Program-made: the position numbers and the translations under genes
NCBI GenBank assembly: GCA_040753795.1
Contig: JBFMDX010000012.1
Span: forward strand, 2,774-66,773
From: Thermodesulfobacteriota bacterium
Lineage (GTDB): Bacteria > Desulfobacterota > Desulfobacteria > Desulfobacterales > Desulfosudaceae
Length of the DNA stretch: 64,000 bases
Direction of reading: 5' to 3'
Notes under the pieces: generated by a model
What the model was told of the DNA's origin: nothing
What the model saw: only the letters and a program-made list of their open reading frames with translations
The model's database searches: none
Part shown: in pieces, positions 34,445 through 43,270 of the stretch
How the letters are laid out: each line of letters starts with the position of its first letter
Position numbering within the stretch: position 1 is the first letter of the stretch

Positions 34445-35833
34445 CTATTTTCCGGTCAACAGGTTCGCCAGATTCAGGGCGCTGCCGGCCGCCAGTTCCG
34501 TGCCGATGCCGCGACTGCCGGCATCGGCTCCGACCAGCCAGAGGCCTTCCACCGGCGTTTTCATGGCGGGACGCTGGTCGCCGGTCTGCCCGGGAAACTG
34601 CCCCAGGCCGATGGCGCCGCCGGGCGGGTGGAAAGTGATCCCGGTGGTATCGGCGCGGGTGCCGCGTTCCTGCCAGCGCAGGGTCGACCGGATCTCCGGG
34701 AAAAGCTTGCCAACACGTTCATCCACCTTGTCCAGGACCCGGTGACAGAGGGCGTCATCGGCGCCCGGCGCCACCGGCGTGCCGGCTACAATCAACTGCT
34801 TTCCCGGAGGCGCCAGTCCGGGGTCGATGTTGCTGGGTATGGGCATGAACAGGTAGGGATCAGCGGGCACGGTTTTGGCGTCGACATAGTCAAAGATGTT
34901 TTCAGCGGCCAGGTCCGGCATATAAAAGACCACCGGATAGGGAACAACCGGCCGATCCAGGGCATAGGTGATGGTGACATAAGGATTGGAATAGCGCAGG
35001 GATTCGGCCTTTTTGACGTATTCTTTCGGGAAACGATCGGCCCCGGCCAGACCGATGGTGCGCAGGAGACCGGCGTTGGAAATGATGATATCGGCCGGAT
35101 AGAAACCGTTCTTCGTCTCCACCCCGGTCGCGCGGTTGTTCTCGACTTTGATGCCGGTAACGGCGGTTTCATATTTAACGGTACCGCCGAAGCGTTCCAG
35201 GGCGTCCACAAAAGCCTGCGGGATGGCCCTGGCGCCGCCTTGCGGGTAACCGAAAGCGGCATGGTTGAACATGCGGGAAAAGCACCAGATGAATTCACCC
35301 GCCGACGCCTGCTGGTAGGACAGGGCAAAGTAAAGCTGGGAAAGGCAGGTGACGAACAGATGGATGCGTTCGTCGCTGGTGTAACGGGAGATATAGTCTT
35401 GCAGGAGAACGGAGTCGTTTTCCTTGACCCCGGAGCCGTTCAGCAATGCCCGGAAGAGACGCCAGGCGCCCAGAAAATTTTTCGGCCTGACGCCCAGTTT
35501 GAAAGCCAATCGGATCAGCCGGGGCAGGGGTTTGATGTCCAGGGGAAAGTCAAAATCCATTTTGCCCATGACGCGGCAGGGCGGGTCCTTGGTGACCCAT
35601 TTCAGGCTGCCGTTGACGCGGCGGTTGATTTCGCCGTGGGGACCGGTGTCGCCCAGGCTGAACATGTGCACGCCGAAATCGTAGATAAATCCCTCTTTTT
35701 CAAAAGTGGAACAGCGGCCGCCGACAAATGGGTGCGATTCCAGCACCGTTACTTCATGGCCTGCCCCGGCCAGCAGCGCCGCGCAACCGGAACCACCTAC
35801 ACCCGCGCCGATAACCACGATTCGTTTTTTCAT
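34445..35833 (-). CDS. CrtI/phytoene-desaturase-like FAD oxidoreductase (third in the operon)
   Basis: The 462-residue flavoprotein has an N-terminal Rossmann motif VVIGAGVGGSGCAALLAGAGHEV, the CrtI-type FVGGRCSTF, and a C-terminal FAD-closing motif GLWLVGADAGSRGIGTELAAGSALN. Relatives desaturate, saturate or isomerise hydrophobic polyenes (CrtI, CrtISO, RetSat). An AGGAGG site precedes ATG 35833. In this operon it sits next to an SCP2-like gene and the two dehydratase subunits. The substrate is probably lipid-like (inference); carotenoid synthesis is not indicated because no crtB or crtE is present. Confidence 0.9.
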   Translation of the reverse strand: MKKRIVVIGAGVGGSGCAALLAGAGHEVTVLESHPFVGGRCSTFEKEGFIYDFGVHMFSLGDTGPHGEINRRVNGSLKWVTKDPPCRVMGKMDFDFPLDIKPLPRLIRLAFKLGVRPKNFLGAWRLFRALLNGSGVKENDSVLLQDYISRYTSDERIHLFVTCLSQLYFALSYQQASAGEFIWCFSRMFNHAAFGYPQGGARAIPQAFVDALERFGGTVKYETAVTGIKVENNRATGVETKNGFYPADIIISNAGLLRTIGLAGADRFPKEYVKKAESLRYSNPYVTITYALDRPVVPYPVVFYMPDLAAENIFDYVDAKTVPADPYLFMPIPSNIDPGLAPPGKQLIVAGTPVAPGADDALCHRVLDKVDERVGKLFPEIRSTLRWQERGTRADTTGITFHPPGGAIGLGQFPGQTGDQRPAMKTPVEGLWLVGADAGSRGIGTELAAGSALNLANLLTGK

Positions 35834-35866
35834 GTCTGCCCCCTCCTGACAGAGCCGATCGGACTT

Positions 35867-36238
35867 TTATTTTTTCCCGCCCTGTTGAAGCAGCACGCCC
35901 AGGCTCTGGAACCAGAGGAAAAGAGAAAAGTTCCCGGCGACTTTAATATCGCCGTTCTGGATACCGCTGACCTGCAGGCGTTTGTTCCACGGCAGCAGGG
36001 CGGAAAAACCAAAGGCCGCGCTTTTGAAAATGACGGTGCAGTCCGGGCGGTTGTGACCGCCCGGAGCCGATGAAACGGTGCCGTTATTGAAAACGAAATG
36101 CCGGACATCCTCGCCGTCGGCCGTGGATATCTGGATGACGGCGTTTTTCTCCGCGGCTTTTTTCGCGAAAACCGGATTCTTTTTGGCGGCCCGGATCATC
36201 AGCCGTGCAATCAGCCACAGCAGTACTCTTAATTTCAT
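35867..36238 (-). CDS. SCP2-like sterol/lipid carrier domain protein
   Basis: The 123-residue protein fits the SCP2 domain: RPDCTVIFKSAAFGFSALL, then RLQVSGIQNGDIKVAGNFSLFLWFQSLGVLLQ, with a hydrophobic N-terminal helix. SCP2 domains bind acyl chains or sterols and can present them to enzymes. GGAAAGGTGAG precedes ATG 36238. It is placed between two of the three flavoprotein genes, with 33-base gaps, so it probably holds the hydrophobic substrate of this operon. Confidence 0.75.
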   Translation of the reverse strand: MKLRVLLWLIARLMIRAAKKNPVFAKKAAEKNAVIQISTADGEDVRHFVFNNGTVSSAPGGHNRPDCTVIFKSAAFGFSALLPWNKRLQVSGIQNGDIKVAGNFSLFLWFQSLGVLLQQGGKK

Positions 36239-36271
36239 AGACTCACCTTTCCAAACAGGTCTTCCGGATCA

Positions 36272-37858
36272 TCAGCCGGGGATAATGCCCGCCGTCCTGG
36301 CGGCCTGCATGTATTCAGGCTCTTCCCATGTCCGGGTCAGACCGAAATCATTGGCGATGGCGTTGGCCGCCAGGTATCCGCCTCCGCCCAGAATCATACC
36401 GCCGGGATAGCTGCTGGCGCCGGCGACATAAAACCGCTCCACGGGCGTGAAGCTCCGGGAGCAGAGGTCATTGGGGCGCAGATATCCCATCTGCAGCGGG
36501 ATATAGGCGCCGTGCTTGAACGAGCCCCTCACCATGGATTTGTTTTTCATCTCGATATAGGTGGGCGGGTAAGACAACACATTCAGCGGCTCGATATCGG
36601 GCGCGTATTTTTTCCATTCCGCCAGGCAGGAACGGGTATAATCCTCCGTTTTTGCCTCCCAGTTGATATCAAAGGGGACCAGGCACTCCCAGCGGCCGGT
36701 GTGATATCCCTCGGGGGCCTGAATGGGGTCGAACAGGGAAGGGCAGGTGGCGTGACCCATGGGCCTGGCCGGCAGAACGCCCTGTTCCGTGGTTTCCAGA
36801 TGCTCCAGCAGGGAGGCGGTGTCGTTAACGCCGAAGAAGGTCGTCAGCGCCCGGTTGGCGTCGGCTGTCTGGCTGTAGACCGGGGCCTTCCGGAGCGCCA
36901 GATGAACGCCGAAAAAGGTCGTTTTTTCCCATTCCCATTTTCTGGCGCTGTCCACCAGTTCCGCCGGCAGATCCCGGGCATCGATGAATTCCAGAAAATT
37001 CTGCCGCGGATCACAGGTGGAGATAATCGCCTTGGCACTGATTTCCATGCCGTCCGCGGTAACGACGCCTTCCACCCCGCCGTTTTTGACCAGTACCCGC
37101 ACCACTTCGGCCCGGTCCAGGACCGTGCCGCCGGCTTCCACGAAAGTCCGGTAGAGGGCGGAGGAGAGCCGGTGGGAACCGCCGCAGACCAGGGCGGCGT
37201 CCGTCATCCGGTAGACATAAAGCGGGAAAAGAAAGCCGAGCTCATAGGGGGACATGCCCCACATGGTGAAAAGATTGAGCAGCGATGCCTTGACCGGATC
37301 CTGAAACCCATAGGACGAAAGAATCTCGATGGGTGTCATGTCCGCGATTTCGTTGTAGCGTTTGCCCACGTCGTCCCTGGCGTTATTCAATATAAGGGTC
37401 TGTTCAACAAACGGGACCGGCGGAATGTAGGTTAAGGGAATGAGAATTTTTTCCGAGAACTCCTTAAAGTCGGCAACCATCTTCCGATAGGCGTCACCGT
37501 CTTTTTTTGAGAAGTTGGCGGCGATGTAATCGGCGGTTTTGCTGCCGTCGCGATAGAGCAGCAGGGGCGGCCCCTTATCGTTGATGACGGCGCACTGAAC
37601 ATCCGGAAAAATGTATTTGACGCCTCTTTTATCCAGCTCAAAATCCCGATAACAGGGCATCTGCCGGGCCATCATGTGGTAGATGGCGTGCAGGTTGTAG
37701 CGGAACCCGCCCAGTTCCAGCGTTTCCAGTCCTCCGCCGGTTTCATGCCGCTTTTCCAGCAGGACCACCTTTAATCCGCACCGGGCCAGATAAGCGCCGC
37801 AGATCAGTCCATTAGGCCCGGCGCCGATGACGGCCACGTCAAAATGTCTGACAGTCAT
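36272..37858 (-). CDS. CrtI/phytoene-desaturase-like FAD oxidoreductase (second in the operon)
   Basis: The 528-residue flavoprotein begins with VAVIGAGPNGLICGAYLARCGLKVVLLEKR and has ETGGGLETLELGGFRYNLHA and a C-terminal FYVAGASSYPGGMILGGGGYLAANAIA. It belongs to the phytoene dehydrogenase/NAD(P)/FAD amine-oxidase family. The start is ATG 37858, eight bases after GGAGG; an ATG six codons upstream includes that ribosome site and was rejected. It is more like the 573-residue flavoprotein upstream than the 462-residue one downstream, so the operon holds two similar and one more distant member. Confidence 0.9.
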   Translation of the reverse strand: MTVRHFDVAVIGAGPNGLICGAYLARCGLKVVLLEKRHETGGGLETLELGGFRYNLHAIYHMMARQMPCYRDFELDKRGVKYIFPDVQCAVINDKGPPLLLYRDGSKTADYIAANFSKKDGDAYRKMVADFKEFSEKILIPLTYIPPVPFVEQTLILNNARDDVGKRYNEIADMTPIEILSSYGFQDPVKASLLNLFTMWGMSPYELGFLFPLYVYRMTDAALVCGGSHRLSSALYRTFVEAGGTVLDRAEVVRVLVKNGGVEGVVTADGMEISAKAIISTCDPRQNFLEFIDARDLPAELVDSARKWEWEKTTFFGVHLALRKAPVYSQTADANRALTTFFGVNDTASLLEHLETTEQGVLPARPMGHATCPSLFDPIQAPEGYHTGRWECLVPFDINWEAKTEDYTRSCLAEWKKYAPDIEPLNVLSYPPTYIEMKNKSMVRGSFKHGAYIPLQMGYLRPNDLCSRSFTPVERFYVAGASSYPGGMILGGGGYLAANAIANDFGLTRTWEEPEYMQAARTAGIIPG

Positions 37859-37888
37859 GAATATTAACCTCCACAAAGGCGTTATCGG

Positions 37889-39610
37889 TCACGGTTTCAC
37901 CCCCAGGTCCCGGGGAATCCGTGAAAGGTTTTGCAGATACCAGTGAAAGCCCTGGCTCTGCCACCAGTTCTGATTTCTGACTCCCAGGTCTTCAGCCACG
38001 TCGCAGGCGGCGATATAGCCGGAGGCCAGCCCTGAGTTGGAAAACAGGTGAACCGAGTTGGAAATATACAGGTTTTCAATAAACGTGCGTGAGCCGCCGC
38101 TGGTGATGACGCCCGCCACCGGCCGCTTTTCGTAAAACTGTTCGGGTATCATGGAGCCACCGGCCCAGTTGCCTTTGACGGCCGAAGGGTTATTGCGGTA
38201 CTGATCCAGGGGACTGTAAACGAGCCGGTCCCTGACCAGCGATTTGAATCCCGGGGCGTATTGTTCATAAGTATCCATCATCTGGTCGGCCAGGGCCTGT
38301 TTGATGCTGTCCCAGTCGGAAAAACCCTTCAGCCGGCCGTGTTTCCATTCGGCCGGGTCGGGCGGCACATCCAGCCACATATGGCTGGTGTGGCAGCCCG
38401 CCGGCGCCTGCAGCGGGTCGGCCAGGGTGGTGATAAAATAATTACAGATGATGTCGTCGTGGATGCGGCGCCGGTCAGGAGCGATGTTCCGGCCGAACCG
38501 CATCAGTTCCGCGGAGGTATCGCCGCCCATGTAACCGATGAACGCCCGCTGAATCCCCTCGTCATAATCGGCGGATTTGAAACGGGGCAGGCCGCTTAAG
38601 GCAAAATGAACAGTGAAGATGTTCTGCTCGTCATAAGAAAATTTCTTTAACCGACCGGCCATGTCCGGCCCCAGCTTATCCTCGCCGATCATTTCCAGGA
38701 AGGTGGGAATGGCCGTAACGTTGCTGACGACCTTTTTGGCGGTGATAATCTCGCCGGGGTAAATGGCCCGGTCGGACAGGATGACGCCCCCGGCTTTTCC
38801 GTTATCGGTGATGATGGTCTTGACCGGGCAGTTGGGCATGACGGTCACGCCGTTGTCAAGGCAGGCCTGGACCAGGACATGGGTCAGTTCATGGGAGCCG
38901 CCTTTGACCACCACCGACGGGATAAACGGCCCCAGCAGCGTGCCGATCAGGGCCGACCCCATGGCTCCGATCTGTTTCTGCAGCGGGTTGAAAGCGCCGA
39001 TCCAGGCAACGGCATGGGCCGTGGTCTTGATATATTCCGACTCGAAGAGCAGGTCCAGGGCTTCGTAGCCGTTCAGTTGCATGAATTTTTCACCGCTGCA
39101 GTTGACCTTGGCGGCCTTGAAAAAGCGATCGACCAGTCCGGTCATTCTGTTCATGATATCCCGGCTGGGCGGCGTGAAGAAGAAGTCATGCATCACCTGG
39201 CAGACTTCGTAGAGATTGTCCATGAAAAAGGTGATGCCCCGGTTCAACGTCTTGGCATCCCTGGCGGAATGGCGGGCGGCCTTGTCTATCGTGATGAACG
39301 GGTCATTGGCCATCAACATGTTTTTGCCGTCGGCAAAGGTCTTGGCCCAGGCGTATTCGGTGGTTCGCCATTCCAGCCCGTACTTTTCCAGGTCCAGGTC
39401 GACGATGGCCGGGCAGATGGGGGTGATCATCCACACCGCGTGCAGGTTGAAAAGGTAACCGGGGATACCGGCCTCAACCGTGTCGCAGTGGGCGCCGCAT
39501 TCTCCCCTGGCCTCGATCAGGGCGGTTTTTAGTCCCGCCTTGCCCAGGTATGCGGCGCAGGTCAAGCCGTTAATCCCGCCGCCGATGACGATGACATCGT
39601 AATCCGGCAT
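37889..39610 (-). CDS. CrtI/phytoene-desaturase-like FAD oxidoreductase (first in the operon)
   Basis: The 573-residue flavoprotein has an N-terminal VIVIGGGINGLTCAAYLGKAGLKTALIEAR, a GYLFNLHAVWM segment shared with its 528-residue neighbour, KGGSHELTHVLVQACLDNGV and a C-terminal VHLFSNSGLASGYIAACDVAEDLG. It is a soluble FAD enzyme of the phytoene-dehydrogenase type. A GGAGGGGG site precedes ATG 39610, and the next flavoprotein starts 30 bases after its end. A redox, desaturation or isomerisation role on a bulky hydrophobic substrate is likely; the substrate is unknown. Confidence 0.9.
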   Translation of the reverse strand: MPDYDVIVIGGGINGLTCAAYLGKAGLKTALIEARGECGAHCDTVEAGIPGYLFNLHAVWMITPICPAIVDLDLEKYGLEWRTTEYAWAKTFADGKNMLMANDPFITIDKAARHSARDAKTLNRGITFFMDNLYEVCQVMHDFFFTPPSRDIMNRMTGLVDRFFKAAKVNCSGEKFMQLNGYEALDLLFESEYIKTTAHAVAWIGAFNPLQKQIGAMGSALIGTLLGPFIPSVVVKGGSHELTHVLVQACLDNGVTVMPNCPVKTIITDNGKAGGVILSDRAIYPGEIITAKKVVSNVTAIPTFLEMIGEDKLGPDMAGRLKKFSYDEQNIFTVHFALSGLPRFKSADYDEGIQRAFIGYMGGDTSAELMRFGRNIAPDRRRIHDDIICNYFITTLADPLQAPAGCHTSHMWLDVPPDPAEWKHGRLKGFSDWDSIKQALADQMMDTYEQYAPGFKSLVRDRLVYSPLDQYRNNPSAVKGNWAGGSMIPEQFYEKRPVAGVITSGGSRTFIENLYISNSVHLFSNSGLASGYIAACDVAEDLGVRNQNWWQSQGFHWYLQNLSRIPRDLGVKP

Positions 39611-39644
39611 AATCCCCCTCCGTTTTATGTTGCGGTTTTTAAAA

Positions 39645-40007
39645 TCAGAAAGAATATTTCTGCTGCCGGCGGGTCTGGTCCTGGCCTTTCATGATCTGAT
39701 CATAAGCGGCGTTAACCTTTTCCACGATACCCGCTTCGCTTTTTGAAAACTCCTTCCGGTTCCACAGATACAGCAGATACTGATGAAGATTCTTTATGAT
39801 GAAGAAGATGACCGGCAGGTTGAACACGGACTTCATGATCCCGCCGATATCCTCTGGTTGAAGGATGACTTTGAACTCCCAGTTGACCGGATCCTGCATG
39901 CTGCCGATAACCATGATATTGCCGGTTTCAGGATCTTTGAGCGTTTTATAATGCCGGAAATCCATATAGATTTCGGTTTTGCCGAGACCTCTTGACCAGA
40001 GCTTCAC
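39645..40007 (-). CDS. First gene of the operon, small unknown protein
   Basis: The 120-residue protein begins with GTG preceded by AAGGAGG. It reads as a beta-rich first half (TEIYMDFRHYKTLKDPETGNIMVIGSMQDPVNWEFKVIL) followed by a hydrophobic helix (GIMKSVFNLPVIFFIIKNLHQYLLYLW) and a charged tail. No family was recognised. The strand-then-hydrophobic-helix order recalls small lipid-binding proteins, but the SCP2 strand pattern is not clear. It is 34 bases ahead of the first flavoprotein and directly behind the operon promoter. Confidence 0.7.
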   Translation of the reverse strand: MKLWSRGLGKTEIYMDFRHYKTLKDPETGNIMVIGSMQDPVNWEFKVILQPEDIGGIMKSVFNLPVIFFIIKNLHQYLLYLWNRKEFSKSEAGIVEKVNAAYDQIMKGQDQTRRQQKYSF

Positions 40008-40054
40008 AGCGCCTCCTTCGATTATGACGGGGGAAAATAAGAGATTGTTTATAA

Positions 40055-40083
40055 AATGTAACTGATTTAGACCGATCAGTCAA
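40055..40083 (-). promoter_or_regulatory. Sigma-70 promoter of the flavoprotein/dehydratase operon with overlapping palindrome
   Basis: On the minus strand, TTGACT (40083-40078), a 17-base spacer and TACATT (40060-40055) lie about 50 bases before the GTG start. The imperfect palindrome T-x-GAC-x-GATC-x-GTC-x-A (40068-40082) overlaps the -35, and ACTGAT-N8-ATCAGT fills the spacer. Such GACC/GGTC palindromes are typical of TetR-family operators. Confidence 0.6.
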
Positions 40084-40084
40084 G

Positions 40085-40109
40085 CAAAAAAAACCCGTCA
40101 GCGGCTTTC
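40085..40109 (-). terminator. Candidate terminator of the two-component operon
   Basis: On the minus strand AAA-G-CCG, loop CTGA, then CGGGTTT and a run of eight T. The stem has one internal mismatch. It lies between the response-regulator gene and the flavoprotein operon promoter. Confidence 0.4.
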
Positions 40110-40178
40110 TATTATTGAAGACTTACAGGAAGAAGGTGAACTGGGAAGAAACTGGGAAGTAACGAGAGGCCTTTCCGA

Positions 40179-41585
40179 TTATTCCGTTTCTTCAATGCCG
40201 TACTCCTTGATTTTTGCCAGCAGCGAGGGGTGGCTGATTTCAAGGAGTTTTGATGCCCGGGTCCGGTTACCGCCCGTCTGGCGCAGCGCTTTCTGGATGA
40301 GAATTTTCTCGACCTTCTTCTGTGCGGTTTTGATGGAGTATCCTTCCAGCAGGCCACTATTCCCGTTGATGCTGCCGGCGCCATGCGCAAGACTGATAGC
40401 GGGAGGCAAATTAATCGGTTCGATATGCCGGCTTTCCGCCAGCACCACGGCGTGCTCAATGGCGTTTTCCAGTTCCCGCACGTTACCGGGCCAGTTGTGG
40501 CGCATCAGGCATGACATGGCCGCCGGGGAAACCTCCTCCACGGACTGATTCAGCTTCCGGTTGAACTTTTCAATAAAGGAACGGCACAGATAGGGGATGT
40601 CGTCGGTCCGCTCGCGCAGGGGCGGTATATGGATGTGAAGTACATTCAGCCGGTAAAACAGGTCTTCGCGGAATTTCCCCCGGGCGACTTCTTCCTCCAG
40701 GTTCTTGGAGGTAGCCGCAACGGTCCGGATATCAATAATGCGGGTTTCGGAAGAGCCGACCGGTTTAATCTCATTGTCCTGCAGCAGTCTCAACAGCTTG
40801 ACCTGGAGGGAGATCGGCAGTTCACCGATTTCGTCAAGGAAAAGCGTTCCTCTGTCCGCTGTTTCACATATGCCGATTTTGTTTTTATCCGCTCCGGTAA
40901 AAGCGCCTTTGACATGTCCGAACAGTTCGCTTTCCAGCAGATTTTCCGGAATGCCGCCGCAGTTGATCGGTACAAATTCGTTTTTTGATCGGTTGCTGTT
41001 AAAATGAAGGCTCCTGGCGACCAGTTCCTTCCCGGTGCCGCTTTCTCCGGTTATCAATACGGTAGTGTCGTATGCCGCGACTTTGGATATCAACTCCACG
41101 ACCGACCGCATGGCGCTGCTTTTGGCGACCATATTGCCGAAGGTATAGGTATTTCCGATTTCCGCCAGCTGCTTTTTCAGGCGAAGATTTTCCTTCTTAA
41201 GCCGCTCCCGTTCATGGGCTTTTTTCAGGGTCAGAATCACTTCGTCGGGCTTGAACGGCTTGGAGATATAATCATAGGCCCCCCGTTTCATGGATTCCAG
41301 TGCCGCGTCCATGTTGCCGTAGGCGGACATCATGATGACGGTGGTGTCCTGGAGGATGGAAGCAGACTGCTCCAGAAAGGCCATACCGTCCATACGGGGC
41401 ATTTTGATATCGCACAGGATAAAATTGTAATGATTGTGAGTTGCCATCAACAGCGCTTTCTCGCCGTTTTCAGCCATATCCACCTTATATCCCTCACGGG
41501 TAAGGAGCGCCGACAGCATGTGACGCATGTTTTCTTCGTCGTCAACCACCAGTATACGATTGTCGGGTTTATCATTGGCATTCAT
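40179..41585 (-). CDS. Sigma-54-dependent response regulator (NtrC/AtoC family)
   Basis: The 468-residue regulator has a receiver domain with Asp59 (ILCDIKMPRMDG), an AAA+ sigma-54 interaction domain with GESGTGKE and the GAFTGA loop, and a C-terminal Fis-type HTH (GGNRTRASKLLEISHPSLLAKIKE). It would turn on sigma-54 promoters after phosphorylation by the kinase encoded just upstream; the genes overlap by ATGA. No -24/-12 site was seen before the flavoprotein operon, so its targets may lie outside the window. Confidence 0.95.
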   Translation of the reverse strand: MNANDKPDNRILVVDDEENMRHMLSALLTREGYKVDMAENGEKALLMATHNHYNFILCDIKMPRMDGMAFLEQSASILQDTTVIMMSAYGNMDAALESMKRGAYDYISKPFKPDEVILTLKKAHERERLKKENLRLKKQLAEIGNTYTFGNMVAKSSAMRSVVELISKVAAYDTTVLITGESGTGKELVARSLHFNSNRSKNEFVPINCGGIPENLLESELFGHVKGAFTGADKNKIGICETADRGTLFLDEIGELPISLQVKLLRLLQDNEIKPVGSSETRIIDIRTVAATSKNLEEEVARGKFREDLFYRLNVLHIHIPPLRERTDDIPYLCRSFIEKFNRKLNQSVEEVSPAAMSCLMRHNWPGNVRELENAIEHAVVLAESRHIEPINLPPAISLAHGAGSINGNSGLLEGYSIKTAQKKVEKILIQKALRQTGGNRTRASKLLEISHPSLLAKIKEYGIEETE

Positions 41586-43156
41586 GGAAGCACACTCCTG
41601 TTATCCCGGTCCGCGACGGTCGTCAGCGGCAGATGGATGGTGAAGGTGGTGCCTTCCCCCGTCCTGCTGTCAACACTGATCCGGCCACCCATGCTGTCGA
41701 TGATCATGTAACAGACATAAAGGCCCAGACCGGTCCCCAGGCCTGGCTCTTTGGTGGTATAAAACGGATCAAAAACAACGCCCAGATTCTTTTCGTCGAT
41801 GCCGGCACCGTTATCGACGATGTCAATCTTGAGGCAATCTTCTTGACCGTCGTTACCGCCTGTAATGGAGGTCCTGATGATGATGAAGCCGTTGCCGGTA
41901 TTCCTGGCGGAAAGAGCGTCGGCAGCATTCAGGATCAGGTTGACAAAGACCTGCCGCAGCTTATCCGGGACGGCGGCAACCGTGTCGCGGCCGGCGTTGA
42001 ATTCATACTGCCGGTTGATATAACGCATGACCGGTTGAACTTCCAGCAGGTCCATGGTCTCCCGTATCATTTGATGAACAGACACCGATTCCGTGGCGTC
42101 TTTCCCCGATGGCCTTGAAAAATCGAGCAGTTCCCGGATGATCTTATTGATTTTGTGGATTTCGTTCAGACAGCGCTGAACATAGTCTTTCTTGTCCGCA
42201 TCAGAGATATCCTGGCGGATCAGCATGCCCAGGTACCCGAGGACAATGCCGATGGGGTTACCGATTTCATGGGCCAGGCCGGCGGACAGCCTGCCGACTG
42301 ACGCCAGTTTTTCAGCACGAATCAATTCGTTCTGACGCTCCCTGATTTCCCGGTTGGCTTTTTCCAGACTGGTCAGGGAATTTTCCAGGCGATGTTTGTC
42401 TTCTCCAATCCGTTCCAGCATCCGGTTCAGGGAAGCGGAAAGCCTTCTGAATTCATTCTGACCCCGGGGGTAGAAAAGATCCAGGCGATCCGTCGGCTGA
42501 TAACCTTCCGCCCGTTTTACCAGGCTGTTGATGGGCCTGATGGTAAGGCGACCGAGGGCGTATGTACCCAGAATCGTCAGAACCAGAATATTGATTAGCG
42601 TATAGAAAAGGATATAAATCTGGTTCCTTCGCTGTTGTATGTAAAACGGCAGCAGGTCGACGGCACTGCTGACGGCCGCTGATATCTCCCCGGATGCCGT
42701 GCGTGCAGGCGTTGACACTACCAGATAACGATGCCGGACGAAGAATACGCCCCAGGTCCTGCCGTGAAAAGATGTCCGGCTTTCTCCGGAAACCAGTGTC
42801 TGCAATGCTCCGTTGACCAGGACATCAAGCAACTCTTCGTGCTCCCTGTCATCAGCTACAAAGTACGGGAAGCCACCGGATGTAATGACGGCTATGGCGG
42901 CGATGTCGGTGATCGCTGATATTTCCTTCAGGTAGCGATCCGTGGAGGGGGGCAGGGGCAGAAGATCCCGCTGGCCATTGGCGTCAAGTGAACTTTCGAG
43001 AAAAATCGCCAGTATCTGGTTGTCTTTTGACTTTTTGTCGATATAATCTTTCTGGCCGGTTGACACAAAAACAAAGTTAATTAAAATAACAATCGCCATC
43101 AATAAAAGCGCGATGTTGACGGCAATGACTGTTTTCAGGCTCTGTTCGTTCAGCAA
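41582..43156 (-). CDS. Membrane sensor histidine kinase
   Basis: The 524-residue kinase has two membrane helices (~9-31 and ~180-202) flanking a ~150-residue periplasmic sensor, a HAMP linker, a coiled coil, the HisKA box with His296 (AGLAHEIGNPIG) and an HATPase_c domain (N, G1 and G2 boxes such as DNGAGI and GLGTGLGLYV). The layout is that of NtrB/ZraS-type partners of NtrC-family regulators. The start is TTG, with AAAGGG upstream. It is expected to phosphorylate the adjacent regulator. The signal is unknown. Confidence 0.95.
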   Translation of the reverse strand: MLNEQSLKTVIAVNIALLLMAIVILINFVFVSTGQKDYIDKKSKDNQILAIFLESSLDANGQRDLLPLPPSTDRYLKEISAITDIAAIAVITSGGFPYFVADDREHEELLDVLVNGALQTLVSGESRTSFHGRTWGVFFVRHRYLVVSTPARTASGEISAAVSSAVDLLPFYIQQRRNQIYILFYTLINILVLTILGTYALGRLTIRPINSLVKRAEGYQPTDRLDLFYPRGQNEFRRLSASLNRMLERIGEDKHRLENSLTSLEKANREIRERQNELIRAEKLASVGRLSAGLAHEIGNPIGIVLGYLGMLIRQDISDADKKDYVQRCLNEIHKINKIIRELLDFSRPSGKDATESVSVHQMIRETMDLLEVQPVMRYINRQYEFNAGRDTVAAVPDKLRQVFVNLILNAADALSARNTGNGFIIIRTSITGGNDGQEDCLKIDIVDNGAGIDEKNLGVVFDPFYTTKEPGLGTGLGLYVCYMIIDSMGGRISVDSRTGEGTTFTIHLPLTTVADRDNRSVLP

Positions 43157-43270
43157 CCGTTTACCCTTTATCTGGAGTCATGTCGGAAGAGCGTTTGATC
43201 ATCTCATTTATAACCGTTGTTATCATAAAACATTCGCAAAAACAATGACCCGGCGGAGAAAGGAGCTGCT

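Noticed and set aside
34628-36073. Plus-strand open frame of 481 codons opposite the flavoprotein and SCP2-like genes
   Set aside because: It runs antisense across two real genes and their gap, with no recognisable motif or ribosome site.
34445-39610. Carotenoid biosynthesis cluster
   Set aside because: The flavoproteins are CrtI-like, but phytoene synthase, GGPP synthase and cyclase genes are absent, and the dehydratase and SCP2-like genes do not fit.
40008-40178. Sigma-54 promoter for the flavoprotein operon driven by the adjacent NtrC-type regulator
   Set aside because: No TGGCAC-N5-TTGCA-like element was found on the minus strand; a sigma-70-type promoter is present instead.
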